In this document: positions 25,101 to 34,448 of the stretch, in pieces
Position numbering within the stretch: the first letter of the stretch is position 1
How the letters are laid out: each line of letters starts with the position of its first letter
Assembly: GCF_002563675.1 (NCBI RefSeq)
Contig: NZ_PDJC01000001.1
Location: 2,790,001 to 2,854,000, forward strand
Length of the DNA stretch: 64,000 nucleotides
Direction of reading: 5' to 3'
Source: Propionicimonas paludicola
GTDB taxonomy: Bacteria; Actinomycetota; Actinomycetes; Propionibacteriales; Propionibacteriaceae
Position numbers and translations under genes: made by a program
Notes under the pieces: generated by a model
What the model was told of the DNA's origin: nothing
The model's input: only the letters and a program-made list of their open reading frames with translations
The model's database searches: none

Positions 25101-25765
25101 AGAAGGGCTTGGCCGCGCTCAACCTGCCGGACGGGATCAGCTACCGGATCGGCGGCGTCTCGGCCCAGCAGGCCGAGTCGTTCGCCCAGCTGGGGCTGGC
25201 CATGCTGGTGGCGATCGCGGTGGTCTACCTGATCATGGTGGCGACCTTCGGTTCGCTGCTGCAGCCGCTGATCCTGCTGGTCTCGATCCCGTTCGCGGCC
25301 ACCGGAGCGCTGGCCTTCTCGCTGATCAGCGACACTGCGCTCGGCCTACCCAGCATGATCGGCCTGCTGATGCTGATCGGCATCGTGGTCACCAACGCCA
25401 TCGTGCTGATCGACCTGATCAACCAGAAGCGCAAGGCCGGACTGAGTGTGGACGCCTCGATCGCCGCGGGGGCGCGACTGCGCGTCCGTCCGATCATCAT
25501 GACCGCACTGGCCACGGTGTTCGCGCTGGTTCCGATGAGTCTGGGGCTGACCGGCGGTGGCGTGTTCATCTCCAAGCCGCTGGCCATCGTGGTGATCGGC
25601 GGCCTGGTGTCGTCCACACTGCTGACCCTGATCCTGGTGCCGGTGCTGTACGACCTGCTGGAGACCTGGCGGGAACGGCGGGAGACCAAGCGGGACGCGC
25701 GCCGGGCGGCTCGACTGGCCGACGCGGTGGCCGCCCAGCAGGACGCCGCTGCGACGGAAGCCTGA
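22148..25765 (+). CDS. RND-superfamily exporter (HAE1/AcrB-like) with coiled-coil insertion
   Basis: A 1205-residue proton-driven exporter with 12 transmembrane helices. After helix 1 comes a large extracellular domain with AcrB-like IELIPSIDLPRGS and PGASPEVVE motifs. TM4 carries the paired acids of the proton relay (AIGRVVDDSIVVIENI), and the C-terminal half has GIVVTNAIVLIDLINQ. B. subtilis SwrC is a Gram-positive relative of about 1065 residues. The extra length is a helical insertion at about residues 771-937: two heptad-like, Lys/Ala/Gln-rich helices joined by a tip with C850 and C861. ATG 22148 follows GAGAGA. It is divergent from a MarR gene. Substrates are unknown. Confidence 0.88.
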   Translation: MVRLSKASLAQRSVVLLLSLLVIALGVYAAGALKQELIPSIDLPRGSVLTIYPGASPEVVEAQLSKPIESAVKAVAGVTSVTSKSSSGVSQVSVQWDYGLKPDDMANKIRSAIDSISTGLPSSVNPKVITGSFDDIPIVVLALSSSDDSTMLTSKVNQIVVPGLKTIDGVRDVAVGGQETREIMISYSPAELNKKNIDPSLIGQLFAANATAFPSGTMRTDNANLDVQTGRTYSTAEQIAGLQLPTADGPIKLGDVAKVTEQPVETTSISRVGGKTALTLQVTKEAGANTVSVAKAVGAMLPQLEQQLGGNATFTTVFDQAPYIEQSIHDLSVEGGIGLAMAVLVILIFLGSLRPTVITAISIPLSLLIALIGLWVGGYSLNILTLAALTVAIGRVVDDSIVVIENIKRHQGYGEFGRKSILNAVREVAGAVTSSTLTTVAVFLPIGLVGGQAGEIFRPFALTVTIALAASLFVSLTLVPVLASWFMRPTAKQQARQQVVEPEAEKDTWLQKAYLPVLNWSLAHRWITATLAFVLFAGTMALTPLLKTDFLGEQGNESLMISQKLPAGTSLAETDAAARKIEQLLSSDQAVQTYSTSIGGSGSSFLGTQADTNQANYTVPLKAGYSAKDVVGRIRDQIGALGSSMGTVEVSVGNSSSSVVVYVEGSDQVALKAANDQVVAMMKDVPDLVNVTSDLSEARDQLSVKVDDRKAADLGMTQLSIGQAVSRAVAGQQVGSIAVGDDTLKVYLRVKSPAKSIEQLRDAELPVTQLMSGNAKKDAAEKVSDDSKALQDESKDASDKAYNDQVKALKKARSQAKSAQASLASQLSKAKKNLASLQKQLNAALAIPLCSDRPDLTPPACSPVGTSAAVFQLTQAVSGMSMQVAQLGGALAQAKSGTSSVDKQLDALATQREKSLEAQDKQQAIQDASKDAQDATAKPVTLSAVAKVEVVQAPATVTRVDGVRSATISASSESADLGATTAQIQKGLAALNLPDGISYRIGGVSAQQAESFAQLGLAMLVAIAVVYLIMVATFGSLLQPLILLVSIPFAATGALAFSLISDTALGLPSMIGLLMLIGIVVTNAIVLIDLINQKRKAGLSVDASIAAGARLRVRPIIMTALATVFALVPMSLGLTGGGVFISKPLAIVVIGGLVSSTLLTLILVPVLYDLLETWRERRETKRDARRAARLADAVAAQQDAAATEA

Positions 25766-25823
25766 CTAGGAGATTTGATAGGACGCCGCACGGCAACTCC
25801 GGATTCGCGATACGTTTCGCGAC

Positions 25824-26018
25824 ATGAAGGTGAACTTAGGTTCCCTTGACCGCATCACCAGGGTTGCCGCCGGCTCTGTGTTGTTGGTTCTGGGTTGGCT
25901 CCTCGGTGGCTGGTTACTCCTGGTCGCACTGCTGGGCGCGGCATTGATCGTGACCGGAGCGATCGGGTTCTGCCCGATCTATGCGAGGTACGGGCTGAGC
26001 ACGTCCCCGCACCGCTAG
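25824..26018 (+). CDS. DUF2892 small membrane protein
   Basis: A 64-residue inner-membrane protein of the DUF2892 (YgaP C-terminal-like) family. It opens with MKVNLGSLDRITRVAAGSVLL, matching N-x-G-x-x-DRxxR, then two hydrophobic helices, and ends with the family signature GFCPIYARYG. The role of the family is unclear; members often sit near sulfur-transfer or redox genes, but none is adjacent here. It lies 58 bp after the RND exporter and 47 bp before lhr. Confidence 0.85.
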   Translation: MKVNLGSLDRITRVAAGSVLLVLGWLLGGWLLLVALLGAALIVTGAIGFCPIYARYGLSTSPHR

Positions 26019-26065
26019 GCCAACCCCCGACCGGCGTCAGAGCCGCGTGGCAGAGTTGAGCCACC

Positions 26066-29000
26066 ATGGACGCCCGGGCAATCGACCGCTTCTCCGAGGC
26101 CACAAAAGCGTGGTTCACCGGGAGCTACGCCGCGCCCACCGCGGCCCAAGCCGGCGCCTGGACGGCCATCTCGTCCGGTGAGCATGCACTGGTGGTCGCC
26201 CCGACCGGCTCCGGCAAGACGTTGGCCGCCTTTCTGTGGGCGCTGGATCGGCTGTCCACAGGCCCGGCCCCGGAGCCGACCAAGCGCTGCCGGGTGCTCT
26301 ACATCTCGCCGCTGAAGGCCCTGGCCAACGATGTGGAGCGAAACCTGCAGCGTCCTCTGGCCGGGATCGCCGCCGCGGCCGCCGAACGCGGGCTGCCCGA
26401 GCCGTCGGTGCGGGTGGCCGTCCGCTCCGGGGACACGCCCAGCGCCGAGCGCCGCTCGTTCACCCGGCAGCCGCCGGACATCCTGATCACCACCCCGGAG
26501 TCGCTGTTCCTGCTGCTCACCTCGGCCGCGCGCAGCGCGCTGGCCGGCATCGAGACGGTGATCGTCGACGAGATCCACGCCGTGGCCGGCACTAAGCGTG
26601 GCGCCCATCTGGCGCTGAGCCTGGAACGGCTGGACGCCCTGCTGGAGCATCCGGCGCAGCGAATCGGCTTGTCGGCGACGGTTCGCCCGGTGGCGGAAGT
26701 GGCCCGGTTCCTGGCCGGCGGACGTCCGGTGCGGGTCGTCGATCCACCACTGGCCAAGCGCTGGGAGCTGTCGGTGGTGGTCCCGTTCCCGGATCTGGCC
26801 GATCTGGATCGCGGCACCGAGACTGCCACGTCCGCCTCGCCCGAACTTCGGTCGTCCACGTGGCCTCGGATCGAGGAGCGGATCGTCGACGAGATCGCCG
26901 CACACACCTCGACCCTGGTCTTCGTGAACTCCCGGCGGCTGGCCGAACGGCTCACCGCCCGGCTGAACGAATTGTGGCTGGAGCGCACCGAGGCCGGCAC
27001 CGCCCCCGAACTGCTGCGCGGCTGGGGCAGTCATGCCACGGCCGGCCGGCGGGCTCCGGCCGAGGTGATGGCCCAGTCGGCGATCAGTGAGGGTGCTCCG
27101 CCGGTGCTGGCTCGAGCCCACCACGGCTCGGTCAGTCGCGAGGAGCGCGAGCAGATCGAAACCGACCTCAAGGCCGGCCGGCTGGCCGCAGTGGTGGCCA
27201 CCTCGTCCCTGGAACTCGGCATCGACATGGGCGCCATCGACCTGGTCATTCAGGTGGAGGCGCCGCCGTCGGTGGCGGCCGGCCTACAGCGAGTCGGACG
27301 GGCCGGGCACCAGGTCGGTGCCGTGTCCAAGGGCGTCCTGTTCCCCAAGTTCCGCGGCGATCTGGTCCAGACCGCGGTCGCGGTCGAGCGGATGCTGGCC
27401 GGCGAGATCGAGCAGTTGCGGCTGCCGGCCAACCCACTGGACGTCCTGGCCCAGCAACTGGTGGCCATGGTCGCGCTGGACTCCTGGCAGGTCGATGACG
27501 TCGAGGCCCTGGTCCGCCGGGCCGCACCGTTCGCCGGGCTGACCCGGACGGTGCTCGAGGCCGTCCTCGACATGCTGGCCGGCCGCTACCCGGCCGAGGA
27601 GTTCGCCGAGTTGCGTCCGCGACTGGTCTGGGATCGGGCCAACGACACCCTCACCGGACGGCGCAGCGCCCAGCGGCTGGCGGTGATCTCGGGCGGAACG
27701 ATCCCCGATCGCGGCCTGTACCCGGTGTACCTGGCCGGCGCCGAGGCCGGCGGGCGCCGAGTCGGCGAGCTCGACGAAGAGATGGTCTACGAGTCCCGGG
27801 TCGGCGACGTGATCGCCCTGGGCACCACCAGTTGGCGGATCGAGTCGATCAGCCAGCAGCAGGTCGAGGTCTCCCCGGCCCCGGGCCAGGCGGCCCGGCT
27901 GCCGTTCTGGAAGGGCGATGCGCTGGGGCGTCCGGCCGAGCTGGGCCGGGCCGTGGGCGGCTTCGTCCGGGAGATCTCGGCCCTGGGTGCCGATCAGGCC
28001 CGGGCTCGGCTGGCGGCGTCCGGCCTGGACGAATGGGCCATCGACAACCTGCTGGCCTATCTGGACGATCAGTCGGCGGTCACCGGTGCGCTGCCACACG
28101 ACCGGCAGCTGCTGATCGAGCGGTTCCGCGACGAACTGGGCGACTGGCGAGTGGTCGTCCACTCGCCGTTCGGGGCGCAGGTGCACGCACCCTGGGCGCT
28201 GATCGCCGCAGCCCGGCTGCGCGAGCGCTACGGGGTGGACGTCCAGGCCATGCACGCCGACGACGGCCTGCTGTTCCGGCTGCCGGCCGGCGATCAGTCC
28301 GAGGCTCCCTACGACCCGCACACGCAGCGCTGGCGGCAGGGACGTCCGCATGGTGCGGGTTCGAGTGCGGGTATCGGTGCGGCCGACCTGGCCGAACTGA
28401 CGGAGCTGATCTTCCCCGAGCCGGAAGAAGTGACCTCCCTGGTCACGGCCGAGTTGGGCAACTCAGCCCTGTTCGCGGCCCGGTTCCGCGAGTGCGCCGG
28501 ACGCTCCCTGCTGCTGCCCCGGCAACGTCCCGGACGCCGCCAGGCCCTGTGGCAGCAGCGGCTCCGTTCGTCCCAGCTCTTGCAGATCGCGTCGGGCTAC
28601 CCGGAGTTCCCGATCGTGGCCGAGGCGGTCCGGGAGTGCCTGCACGATGTCTACGACGTCCCGGCCCTGATCGGGCTGCTCGGTGACGTCCGGGCCCGAC
28701 GAGTGGCGGTGCGCAGCGTCGAGACTCCTGCGCCGTCGCCGTTCGCCTCGTCCCTGCTGTTCGGCTACGTGGCCCAGTTCCTCTACGAGAACGACTCACC
28801 GCTGGCTGAGCGCCGGGCCGCGGCCCTGGCTGTGGATCCAGGCCTCCTGGCCGATCTGCTGGGCAGCACCGAGGCCACCGCGCTGTCCGAGCTGCTCGAC
28901 CCGGACGTCCTGACCCGCACCGAGGCCGAACTGCAGCAGCTCGTCCCTGAGCGGCAGGCCCGCGACGCCGACGAGCTGTCCGACCTGTTGCGCCGGCTCG

Positions 29001-30709
29001 GGCCGCTGCGTCCGGACCAGCTGGCCGCCCGCTGCGTCGAGCCGTCCTGGGTGCCGGATGCCCTGGCGAACCTGGCTGCCCAGGCCCGCGCCTTCGCGTT
29101 GCCCGATCAGCGTTGGGCGGCCGCCGAGGACGCCGGACGCCTGCGCGACGGGCTCGGCGTTCGTCCGCCGGCCGGGCTGCCGGACGCCCTGCTGGCCCCG
29201 GTGGCCGATCCGCTCGGCGACTTGTTGGCCCGCTACGCCCGCGGCCATGCCCCGTTCACCGCCGGCGAGGCGGCCGACTGGTTGGGATTGGGCGCGACCG
29301 TGGTCCGTGAGCAGCTGCAACGCCTGGTGGCGGCCGGACGACTGGTCGCCGGCGAGCTGCGTCCACCCGGCTGGGAGCCGGTCGACGCAGCCCCGGCCAC
29401 CGGCGATCCGGGCGGGCACTGCTACTGCGACCCGGAGATGCTCCGGCTGCTGCGCCGCCGCTCGCTGGCCGCGCTGCGCGAGGCCGTCGAGCCGGTCACC
29501 GGGCAGGCCTATGCGCGCTTCCTGCCCGGCTGGCAGCAGGTCGGCCAGCTGCGCGGGACCGACGGCGTGCTGCGCGTGATCGAGCAGCTGGCCGGGCTGC
29601 CGGTGCCGGCCAGCGCGCTGGAGAGCCTGATCCTGCCGGCCCGGGTGATCGACTACGCCCCGGCCATGTTGGACGAGCTGACCACCGCCGGGGAGGTGCG
29701 CTGGCAGGGAGCCGGTTCTCTGAGCGGGGCCGACGGCTGGGTCAGCCTGCACCCGTCCGCGGCGGCCGAGTTCACCCTGGCCGAGCCGACTGTGGTCGAG
29801 TCGCCCCTTGCCCAGCGTCTGTTGGAGACGTTGGGCAGCGGCGGCCACTTCTTCGCCGACCTGGTCAACCGGCTGGACGTTCCGCGCGATCAGCTGCGCG
29901 ACGCGATCTGGGAGCTGGTCTGGGCCGGCTGGCTGAGCAACGACTCGCTGACTCCGCTGCGGGCCTTGCTGGGCTCCAGCCCGCGCAGCGGACGGCAGCG
30001 GACGGCGCCGCGGGCGCGGCATCGTCCCTCGCTGAGCACGGCGGCCATCAGTCGGCAGCTGGCCCCACCGGAGGTGGCCGGACGCTGGTCGGTGTTGCCG
30101 GCCGGGCCGTCCGACCCGACCCGACGGACGCTGGCCCGCGCCGAGGCCGTGCTGGATCGCTACGGAGTGGTCAGCCGGGCGGCCGTGGCCGGTGAGGATC
30201 TGCCTGGCGGCTTCGCCGGGCTCTACCGAGTCCTGGCCGCCGCCGAGGAGGCCGGCCGGGTGCGCCGCGGCTACTTCATCGAAGGCCTGGGGGCAGCCCA
30301 GTTCGGCACGGCCGGTGCCATCGACGCGCTGCGTGCGAATGCAGCGGACGATCAGGTGCTGGTGCTGGCCGCGTCCGATCCGGCCAATGCCTTTGGGGCC
30401 ACGCTGCCCTGGCCGGCTCCAGTGGTGGCCGGCCATCAGCCCACTCGCAAGGCCGGTGCCCTGGTCGTCCTGGTCGGTGGACGGCTGGTGGCCTACCTGT
30501 CCGGGCGCAGCCTGCTCTCATTCCGCACCGACCCCGACGAACTGGCCGCCGCGGCATCGGCGCTGGCCGAGGCGTCCGGAGGTCCCGGAGTCGGCCGGCT
30601 GACCCTGACCAAGCTGGACGGCGCCGCGGCCATCGGCGCCACCGGGCCGCTGCCGGACGCCCTTCTCGCGGCCGGTTTCGCGCTCACCCCCAGCGGCCTG
30701 CGCCGCTGA
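26066..30709 (+). CDS. lhr: large superfamily 2 helicase Lhr
   Basis: A 1547-residue ATP-dependent helicase of the actinobacterial Lhr class (about 1500 residues), a DNA-repair 3'-5' translocase. The N-terminal SF2 core has Walker A APTGSGKTLAAFLW, motif Ib TTPESLFLLL, Walker B VDEIH, motif III SATVRP, and motifs V/VI in TSSLELGIDMGAIDLV and QRVGRAGHQ. A winged-helix and beta-barrel region follows to about residue 850. The long C-terminal half is the Lhr-CTD, rich in AlkZ-like HTH_42 winged helices. ATG 26066 gives the normal N-terminus; the ribosome site is weak. No repair partner gene is adjacent. Confidence 0.94.
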   Translation: MDARAIDRFSEATKAWFTGSYAAPTAAQAGAWTAISSGEHALVVAPTGSGKTLAAFLWALDRLSTGPAPEPTKRCRVLYISPLKALANDVERNLQRPLAGIAAAAAERGLPEPSVRVAVRSGDTPSAERRSFTRQPPDILITTPESLFLLLTSAARSALAGIETVIVDEIHAVAGTKRGAHLALSLERLDALLEHPAQRIGLSATVRPVAEVARFLAGGRPVRVVDPPLAKRWELSVVVPFPDLADLDRGTETATSASPELRSSTWPRIEERIVDEIAAHTSTLVFVNSRRLAERLTARLNELWLERTEAGTAPELLRGWGSHATAGRRAPAEVMAQSAISEGAPPVLARAHHGSVSREEREQIETDLKAGRLAAVVATSSLELGIDMGAIDLVIQVEAPPSVAAGLQRVGRAGHQVGAVSKGVLFPKFRGDLVQTAVAVERMLAGEIEQLRLPANPLDVLAQQLVAMVALDSWQVDDVEALVRRAAPFAGLTRTVLEAVLDMLAGRYPAEEFAELRPRLVWDRANDTLTGRRSAQRLAVISGGTIPDRGLYPVYLAGAEAGGRRVGELDEEMVYESRVGDVIALGTTSWRIESISQQQVEVSPAPGQAARLPFWKGDALGRPAELGRAVGGFVREISALGADQARARLAASGLDEWAIDNLLAYLDDQSAVTGALPHDRQLLIERFRDELGDWRVVVHSPFGAQVHAPWALIAAARLRERYGVDVQAMHADDGLLFRLPAGDQSEAPYDPHTQRWRQGRPHGAGSSAGIGAADLAELTELIFPEPEEVTSLVTAELGNSALFAARFRECAGRSLLLPRQRPGRRQALWQQRLRSSQLLQIASGYPEFPIVAEAVRECLHDVYDVPALIGLLGDVRARRVAVRSVETPAPSPFASSLLFGYVAQFLYENDSPLAERRAAALAVDPGLLADLLGSTEATALSELLDPDVLTRTEAELQQLVPERQARDADELSDLLRRLGPLRPDQLAARCVEPSWVPDALANLAAQARAFALPDQRWAAAEDAGRLRDGLGVRPPAGLPDALLAPVADPLGDLLARYARGHAPFTAGEAADWLGLGATVVREQLQRLVAAGRLVAGELRPPGWEPVDAAPATGDPGGHCYCDPEMLRLLRRRSLAALREAVEPVTGQAYARFLPGWQQVGQLRGTDGVLRVIEQLAGLPVPASALESLILPARVIDYAPAMLDELTTAGEVRWQGAGSLSGADGWVSLHPSAAAEFTLAEPTVVESPLAQRLLETLGSGGHFFADLVNRLDVPRDQLRDAIWELVWAGWLSNDSLTPLRALLGSSPRSGRQRTAPRARHRPSLSTAAISRQLAPPEVAGRWSVLPAGPSDPTRRTLARAEAVLDRYGVVSRAAVAGEDLPGGFAGLYRVLAAAEEAGRVRRGYFIEGLGAAQFGTAGAIDALRANAADDQVLVLAASDPANAFGATLPWPAPVVAGHQPTRKAGALVVLVGGRLVAYLSGRSLLSFRTDPDELAAAASALAEASGGPGVGRLTLTKLDGAAAIGATGPLPDALLAAGFALTPSGLRR

Positions 30710-31053
30710 GCACGGGCGGACCCACTCGCCTGCTCACGGGCCGGACGCGCCTCGGTGCCGCCGCGAGCTGGTTCGCCGGAAGTTCACTGCGCAGTCACTC
30801 TCTCGGGGTAGACCACTGTCAGCCCTGGACCTTAGGTTGGCAGTACCGCGTGACCCCCTCCTCAGGAGCGCAACCTCGACATGGCAATGCAGGCCCTGGC
30901 TACGCCATCGCCTCGCACGGCCGCGCGCCGAGCCGCGTCCGCCTGCCGGAGGGAACCGACGGCGCTGATCTGCCGAACCAGGCAGGCCGCCGCGAAATGC
31001 GGAGCAGGTGCTCCGCAGAACGTCCCATCCACCAACCCACAAGGAAGAAGACT
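30710..31053. other. 344-bp intergenic region before the 5'-nucleotidase
   Basis: This stretch carries the nucleotidase promoter and leader. The gene's own frame runs open back to 30850, but without conserved sequence, and a signal peptide starts only at 31054. No convincing -35/-10 pair, operator or terminator was found. Nothing else is recognised. Confidence 0.4.
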
Positions 31054-33591
31054 GTGACATTCCAGAAGCGGAGCCTCCGGGTGCTCCTGGCGACTGCGGT
31101 CGGCACCGGCCTGCTCGGGCTGACCGTGCCCGCCCTGCCGGCCAACGCCCAGCCGAGCGGTACCACCATCGCGATCCTGAACTTCAACGACTTCCACGGT
31201 CGTATCGATGCCGACACGACCAAGTTCGCCACCACCATCGAGGCGCAGCGGAACACCTACGGCGATGCCAACACGCTGCTGCTCAGCGGCGGTGACAGCA
31301 TCGGCGCCTCCCTGTTCGCGTCGGCCACGCAGGCCGACCAGCCGACCATCGACGTGCTCAACGCGCTGGACCTGAAGGCGTCCGCCGTCGGCAACCACGA
31401 GTTCGACAAGGGCTTCAGCGACCTGACCGGCCGGGTCATCAACGGCGGGACCAATGCCAAGTGGGCCTACCTGGGCGCGAACGTCTACCACAAGGGGACG
31501 AACACCCCGGCACTGCCGGAGTACTCGATTCAGACGGTCGGCGGCATCAAGGTCGGCGTCGTCGGCGTCGTCACTCAGGAGACTCCGAGCCTGGTCTCTC
31601 CAGCCGGAGTGAGCACGCTGGACTTCGGCGACGAGGTCGCTGCGATGAACCGGGTGGCGACCCAGCTCAAGGACGGCAACGAGGCCAACGGTGAAGCCGA
31701 CATCGTCGTCGCCGAGTTCCACGATGGCGCCAATCTGAGCGCCTCGCCGAGCGTCGACCTGGCCGCAGCCAAGGCCGACAGCCCCGACTTCGCCGACCTG
31801 GTCGACAACACCTCGCCCAAGGTGGACGTCCTGTTCAACGGCCACACCCACATGACCTACGCCTGGACCGATGCCAGCCATTCCGGACGTCCGATCGTCC
31901 AGGCGGCCTCCTATGGCACCAAGCTCGGCAAGGTCGTGATCGACTACAACACCGCCACCAAGGCGATCACCAGCGTCGACGCGTCCGTGCTCCTCCGGGC
32001 CGAGACCGCCGACACGAGCTACCCGCGGGTGGCCGCGGTGTCGTCCATCGTGTCGGACGCCCTGGCTCATGCCGCCATCGTCGGCAACCAGCCGATCGGC
32101 GAGCTCACCGCCAACATCACCACGGCCTTCGGCGGCGGCGCCTACACCGACGGTGTCTGGACCGGCGGCGGCCGCGACAACCGGGCCAAGCCGTCCACCA
32201 TGGGCACCCTGGTGGCCGACTCACTGCTGGCCACCTTGTCCGACCCGAGCCGCGGCGGCGCCGAGATCGGTGTGGTGAACCCCGGCGGCCTGCGCGCGGA
32301 GCTGTACTACGCCAAGTCGGGCGTGGAGACCAACGACGGCGTGATCAGCTACTCCGAGGCCAACTCGGTGCTTCCGTTCGTGAACAACCTGTGGACCACG
32401 ACGCTCACCGGAGCCCAGCTCAAGCAGGTCCTGGAGGAGCAGTGGCAGCCGGACGGCGCCTCGCGCGCCTACCTGGCTCTGGGGCTGTCGAAGAACGTCA
32501 GCTACACCTACGACCCGGCGGCGGCTCGCAACTCGCGGATCACCAGCATCTGGATCAACGGCAAGCTGGTGTTGCCGACCGACGAGATCCGGGTCGGCAC
32601 CTTCAACTTCCTGACCACCGGCGGCGATAACTTCGCCACCATGGCCAAGGGCAGTGCCGCCAAGGACTCCGGCCTGGTCGACTACGAAGCCTGGATCGAC
32701 TACCTGAAGGCCCACAAGCCGGTCGCGCCGAACTTCGCCAAGTCCAGTGCCGTGCTGTCCGCGGCCAGCACCGCGAAGGTCGGCCAGCCCTACAGCGTCA
32801 CCGTCTCCGACCTCGACCTGACCTCCTTGGGTTCGCCGCTCAACACCTCTGTCGAGGTGCGGGTCGGAGACACTCTGGTGACCAGGGTCCCGGTCTCCAG
32901 CGGTGCGGCCACGGCCACCTTCACCATGCCGAGCACCGGCGCGGTCACGCTGACTGCACTGCCGTCCAAGACGGTCGTGCGCGTCCCGGTGACCACCGAG
33001 GCGCTGGCCACCAGCACCACGCTGAAGCTCGCCAAGACCACGGTCAGCTACGGCACCTCGGTGCGCGCCACCGCGAAGGTCACCGGCGCCTCTACCGGCA
33101 AGGTCCGGTTCACCGCCGGCTCCCGCTCGGTGGAGGCCAACCTGGTCGGTGGAGTCGCCACCGCCACGCTGCCGGCCGATCTGGCCGTCGGCAAGCATCG
33201 GGTGGTGGCCAGCTTCGTGGCTGACCAGGTCGCTGCCGCCAGCTCGTCCGCCCCGGTGACAATCAAGGTCACCAAGGCCAGCGTGAAGGTGATCAACAAG
33301 GTCGCTTTCGCCACGGTGAGCGCGCAGAAACCGTTCCGCTTCACCATCGCCACCAAGGCGCTCGGCACGGGCGTCTGGGCCACCGGCACCGTGAAGGTCT
33401 ACCTCCACGGCAAGGTGGTGACGACCGTGAAGCTGACCAAGGCTGATCGGGGCACCAAGAAGGTGACCGTGGCGGCCAAGTACCTGGCCCGCTACGGACG
33501 TGGCTCTTCTGTGACCATCAAGGCGAACCTGACGAGCTCGGCGACCACTAAGGACGCCGTCCTCAAGCTGATCCGGCTGCGCCTGATCTGA
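31054..33591 (+). CDS. secreted bifunctional UDP-sugar hydrolase/5'-nucleotidase with Ig-like repeats
   Basis: An 845-residue exported UshA-type enzyme that releases phosphate from nucleotides outside the cell. GTG 31054 follows AAGGAAGAAG and encodes a signal peptide ending near PANA (residue 32). The metallophosphatase domain shows NFNDFHGRID, GGDSIGASLF, GNHEFDKGF and FNGHTHMTY, covering the dimetal ligands. The 5'-nucleotidase C-terminal domain covers about residues 340-540. The last 280 residues are Ig-like beta repeats (for example TVSYGTSVRATAKVTG), probably wall-binding or spacer modules. No LPXTG sorting signal is seen. Confidence 0.9.
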   Translation: MTFQKRSLRVLLATAVGTGLLGLTVPALPANAQPSGTTIAILNFNDFHGRIDADTTKFATTIEAQRNTYGDANTLLLSGGDSIGASLFASATQADQPTIDVLNALDLKASAVGNHEFDKGFSDLTGRVINGGTNAKWAYLGANVYHKGTNTPALPEYSIQTVGGIKVGVVGVVTQETPSLVSPAGVSTLDFGDEVAAMNRVATQLKDGNEANGEADIVVAEFHDGANLSASPSVDLAAAKADSPDFADLVDNTSPKVDVLFNGHTHMTYAWTDASHSGRPIVQAASYGTKLGKVVIDYNTATKAITSVDASVLLRAETADTSYPRVAAVSSIVSDALAHAAIVGNQPIGELTANITTAFGGGAYTDGVWTGGGRDNRAKPSTMGTLVADSLLATLSDPSRGGAEIGVVNPGGLRAELYYAKSGVETNDGVISYSEANSVLPFVNNLWTTTLTGAQLKQVLEEQWQPDGASRAYLALGLSKNVSYTYDPAAARNSRITSIWINGKLVLPTDEIRVGTFNFLTTGGDNFATMAKGSAAKDSGLVDYEAWIDYLKAHKPVAPNFAKSSAVLSAASTAKVGQPYSVTVSDLDLTSLGSPLNTSVEVRVGDTLVTRVPVSSGAATATFTMPSTGAVTLTALPSKTVVRVPVTTEALATSTTLKLAKTTVSYGTSVRATAKVTGASTGKVRFTAGSRSVEANLVGGVATATLPADLAVGKHRVVASFVADQVAAASSSAPVTIKVTKASVKVINKVAFATVSAQKPFRFTIATKALGTGVWATGTVKVYLHGKVVTTVKLTKADRGTKKVTVAAKYLARYGRGSSVTIKANLTSSATTKDAVLKLIRLRLI

Positions 33592-33603
33592 TCCAGCCCA
33601 CAG

Positions 33604-33636
33604 CGCCGGCCTCGCCCCACCGGGGCGGGGCCGGCG
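33604..33636 (+). terminator. strong hairpin after the 5'-nucleotidase
   Basis: CGCCGGCC-T-CGCCCC pairs with GGGGCG-G-GGCCGGCG around loop ACC, giving a 15-bp stem with one G-U pair. It lies 12 bp after the stop. No U-run follows. Confidence 0.75.
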
Positions 33637-33763
33637 TTCCCACGTCAGCGGCCACCCTCGCCGCGGGCCGCGCCCGCTCTGGACAGCGGACCTACCCTGG
33701 TGACATCGGGTGGTGACGGCCGGGCCGTCCGAACGCAGCAGTCCACCCCCTGCGGAGGCCGAG

Positions 33764-34384
33764 GTGAAGCAACTCACGGAGTCGGTGTACTGGCTTCGCA
33801 GTGCCGTCGGCGCGCGGTGCTACTGGCTCGAGGCCGACGATCGGGTCGCCATCGTCGACCCCGGCATGCTTCCCGGGCTCAGCCGGCTGAGTGACGAGTT
33901 GCGGCAGGCCGGACGCTCCCCTAACCAGGTCACCGACATCCTGCTCACCCATCATGACTTCGACCACGCGCAGACCGCGGCCATCTGGCAGAAGCGCAAC
34001 GGGGCCCGGGTCTGGCTCGGCGCCGACGACATCGCGGTGCTGGCCGGCGCCGCGGACCCGTCCAGCCGCATGCGGCGGCTGTCCTCCAAGCTGGTCCGGG
34101 TCGATCTGCCCGAACGCCTCCAGCCGATCGTGGGGGACGCCGAACTGTGGCCGGGCCTGATCGCTCTGCACACCCCCGCCCACACCGCCGGCCACCACAG
34201 CTTCCGCTGGCGTGACGTCCTCTTCGTCGGGGACGCCGCTCGGGCCCGGCAAGGTCGACTGGTGCCCAGCCCGTCGTGGCAGATGTCCGACCTGAAGCGC
34301 TCACCGGCCGAGCTGGCCCGGCTCAGCGCCCTCCCGGTCACCTGGTACTGCCCCGGCCACTCCGACCCCACTCGCCGCCGCTGA
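33764..34384 (+). CDS. MBL-fold metallo-hydrolase
   Basis: A 206-residue metallo-beta-lactamase-fold enzyme. The metal motif is THHDFDHAQT (variant of HxHxDH with the second histidine shifted), followed by HTPAHTAGH, GDAAR and the terminal PGHSD histidine. It resembles glyoxalase II-like hydrolases, but no substrate can be assigned. GTG 33764 follows GGAGG at good spacing, so the frame's earlier start at 33710 is not used. It ends 64 bp before a MarR gene on the same strand, which may regulate it or simply be co-transcribed. Confidence 0.83.
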   Translation: MKQLTESVYWLRSAVGARCYWLEADDRVAIVDPGMLPGLSRLSDELRQAGRSPNQVTDILLTHHDFDHAQTAAIWQKRNGARVWLGADDIAVLAGAADPSSRMRRLSSKLVRVDLPERLQPIVGDAELWPGLIALHTPAHTAGHHSFRWRDVLFVGDAARARQGRLVPSPSWQMSDLKRSPAELARLSALPVTWYCPGHSDPTRRR

Positions 34385-34448
34385 CCCGATCCGGCGGCAT
34401 CATCGAAAGAGCCGTGACATGTCACCTGAGTGGGCGTAGGCTAGCCGC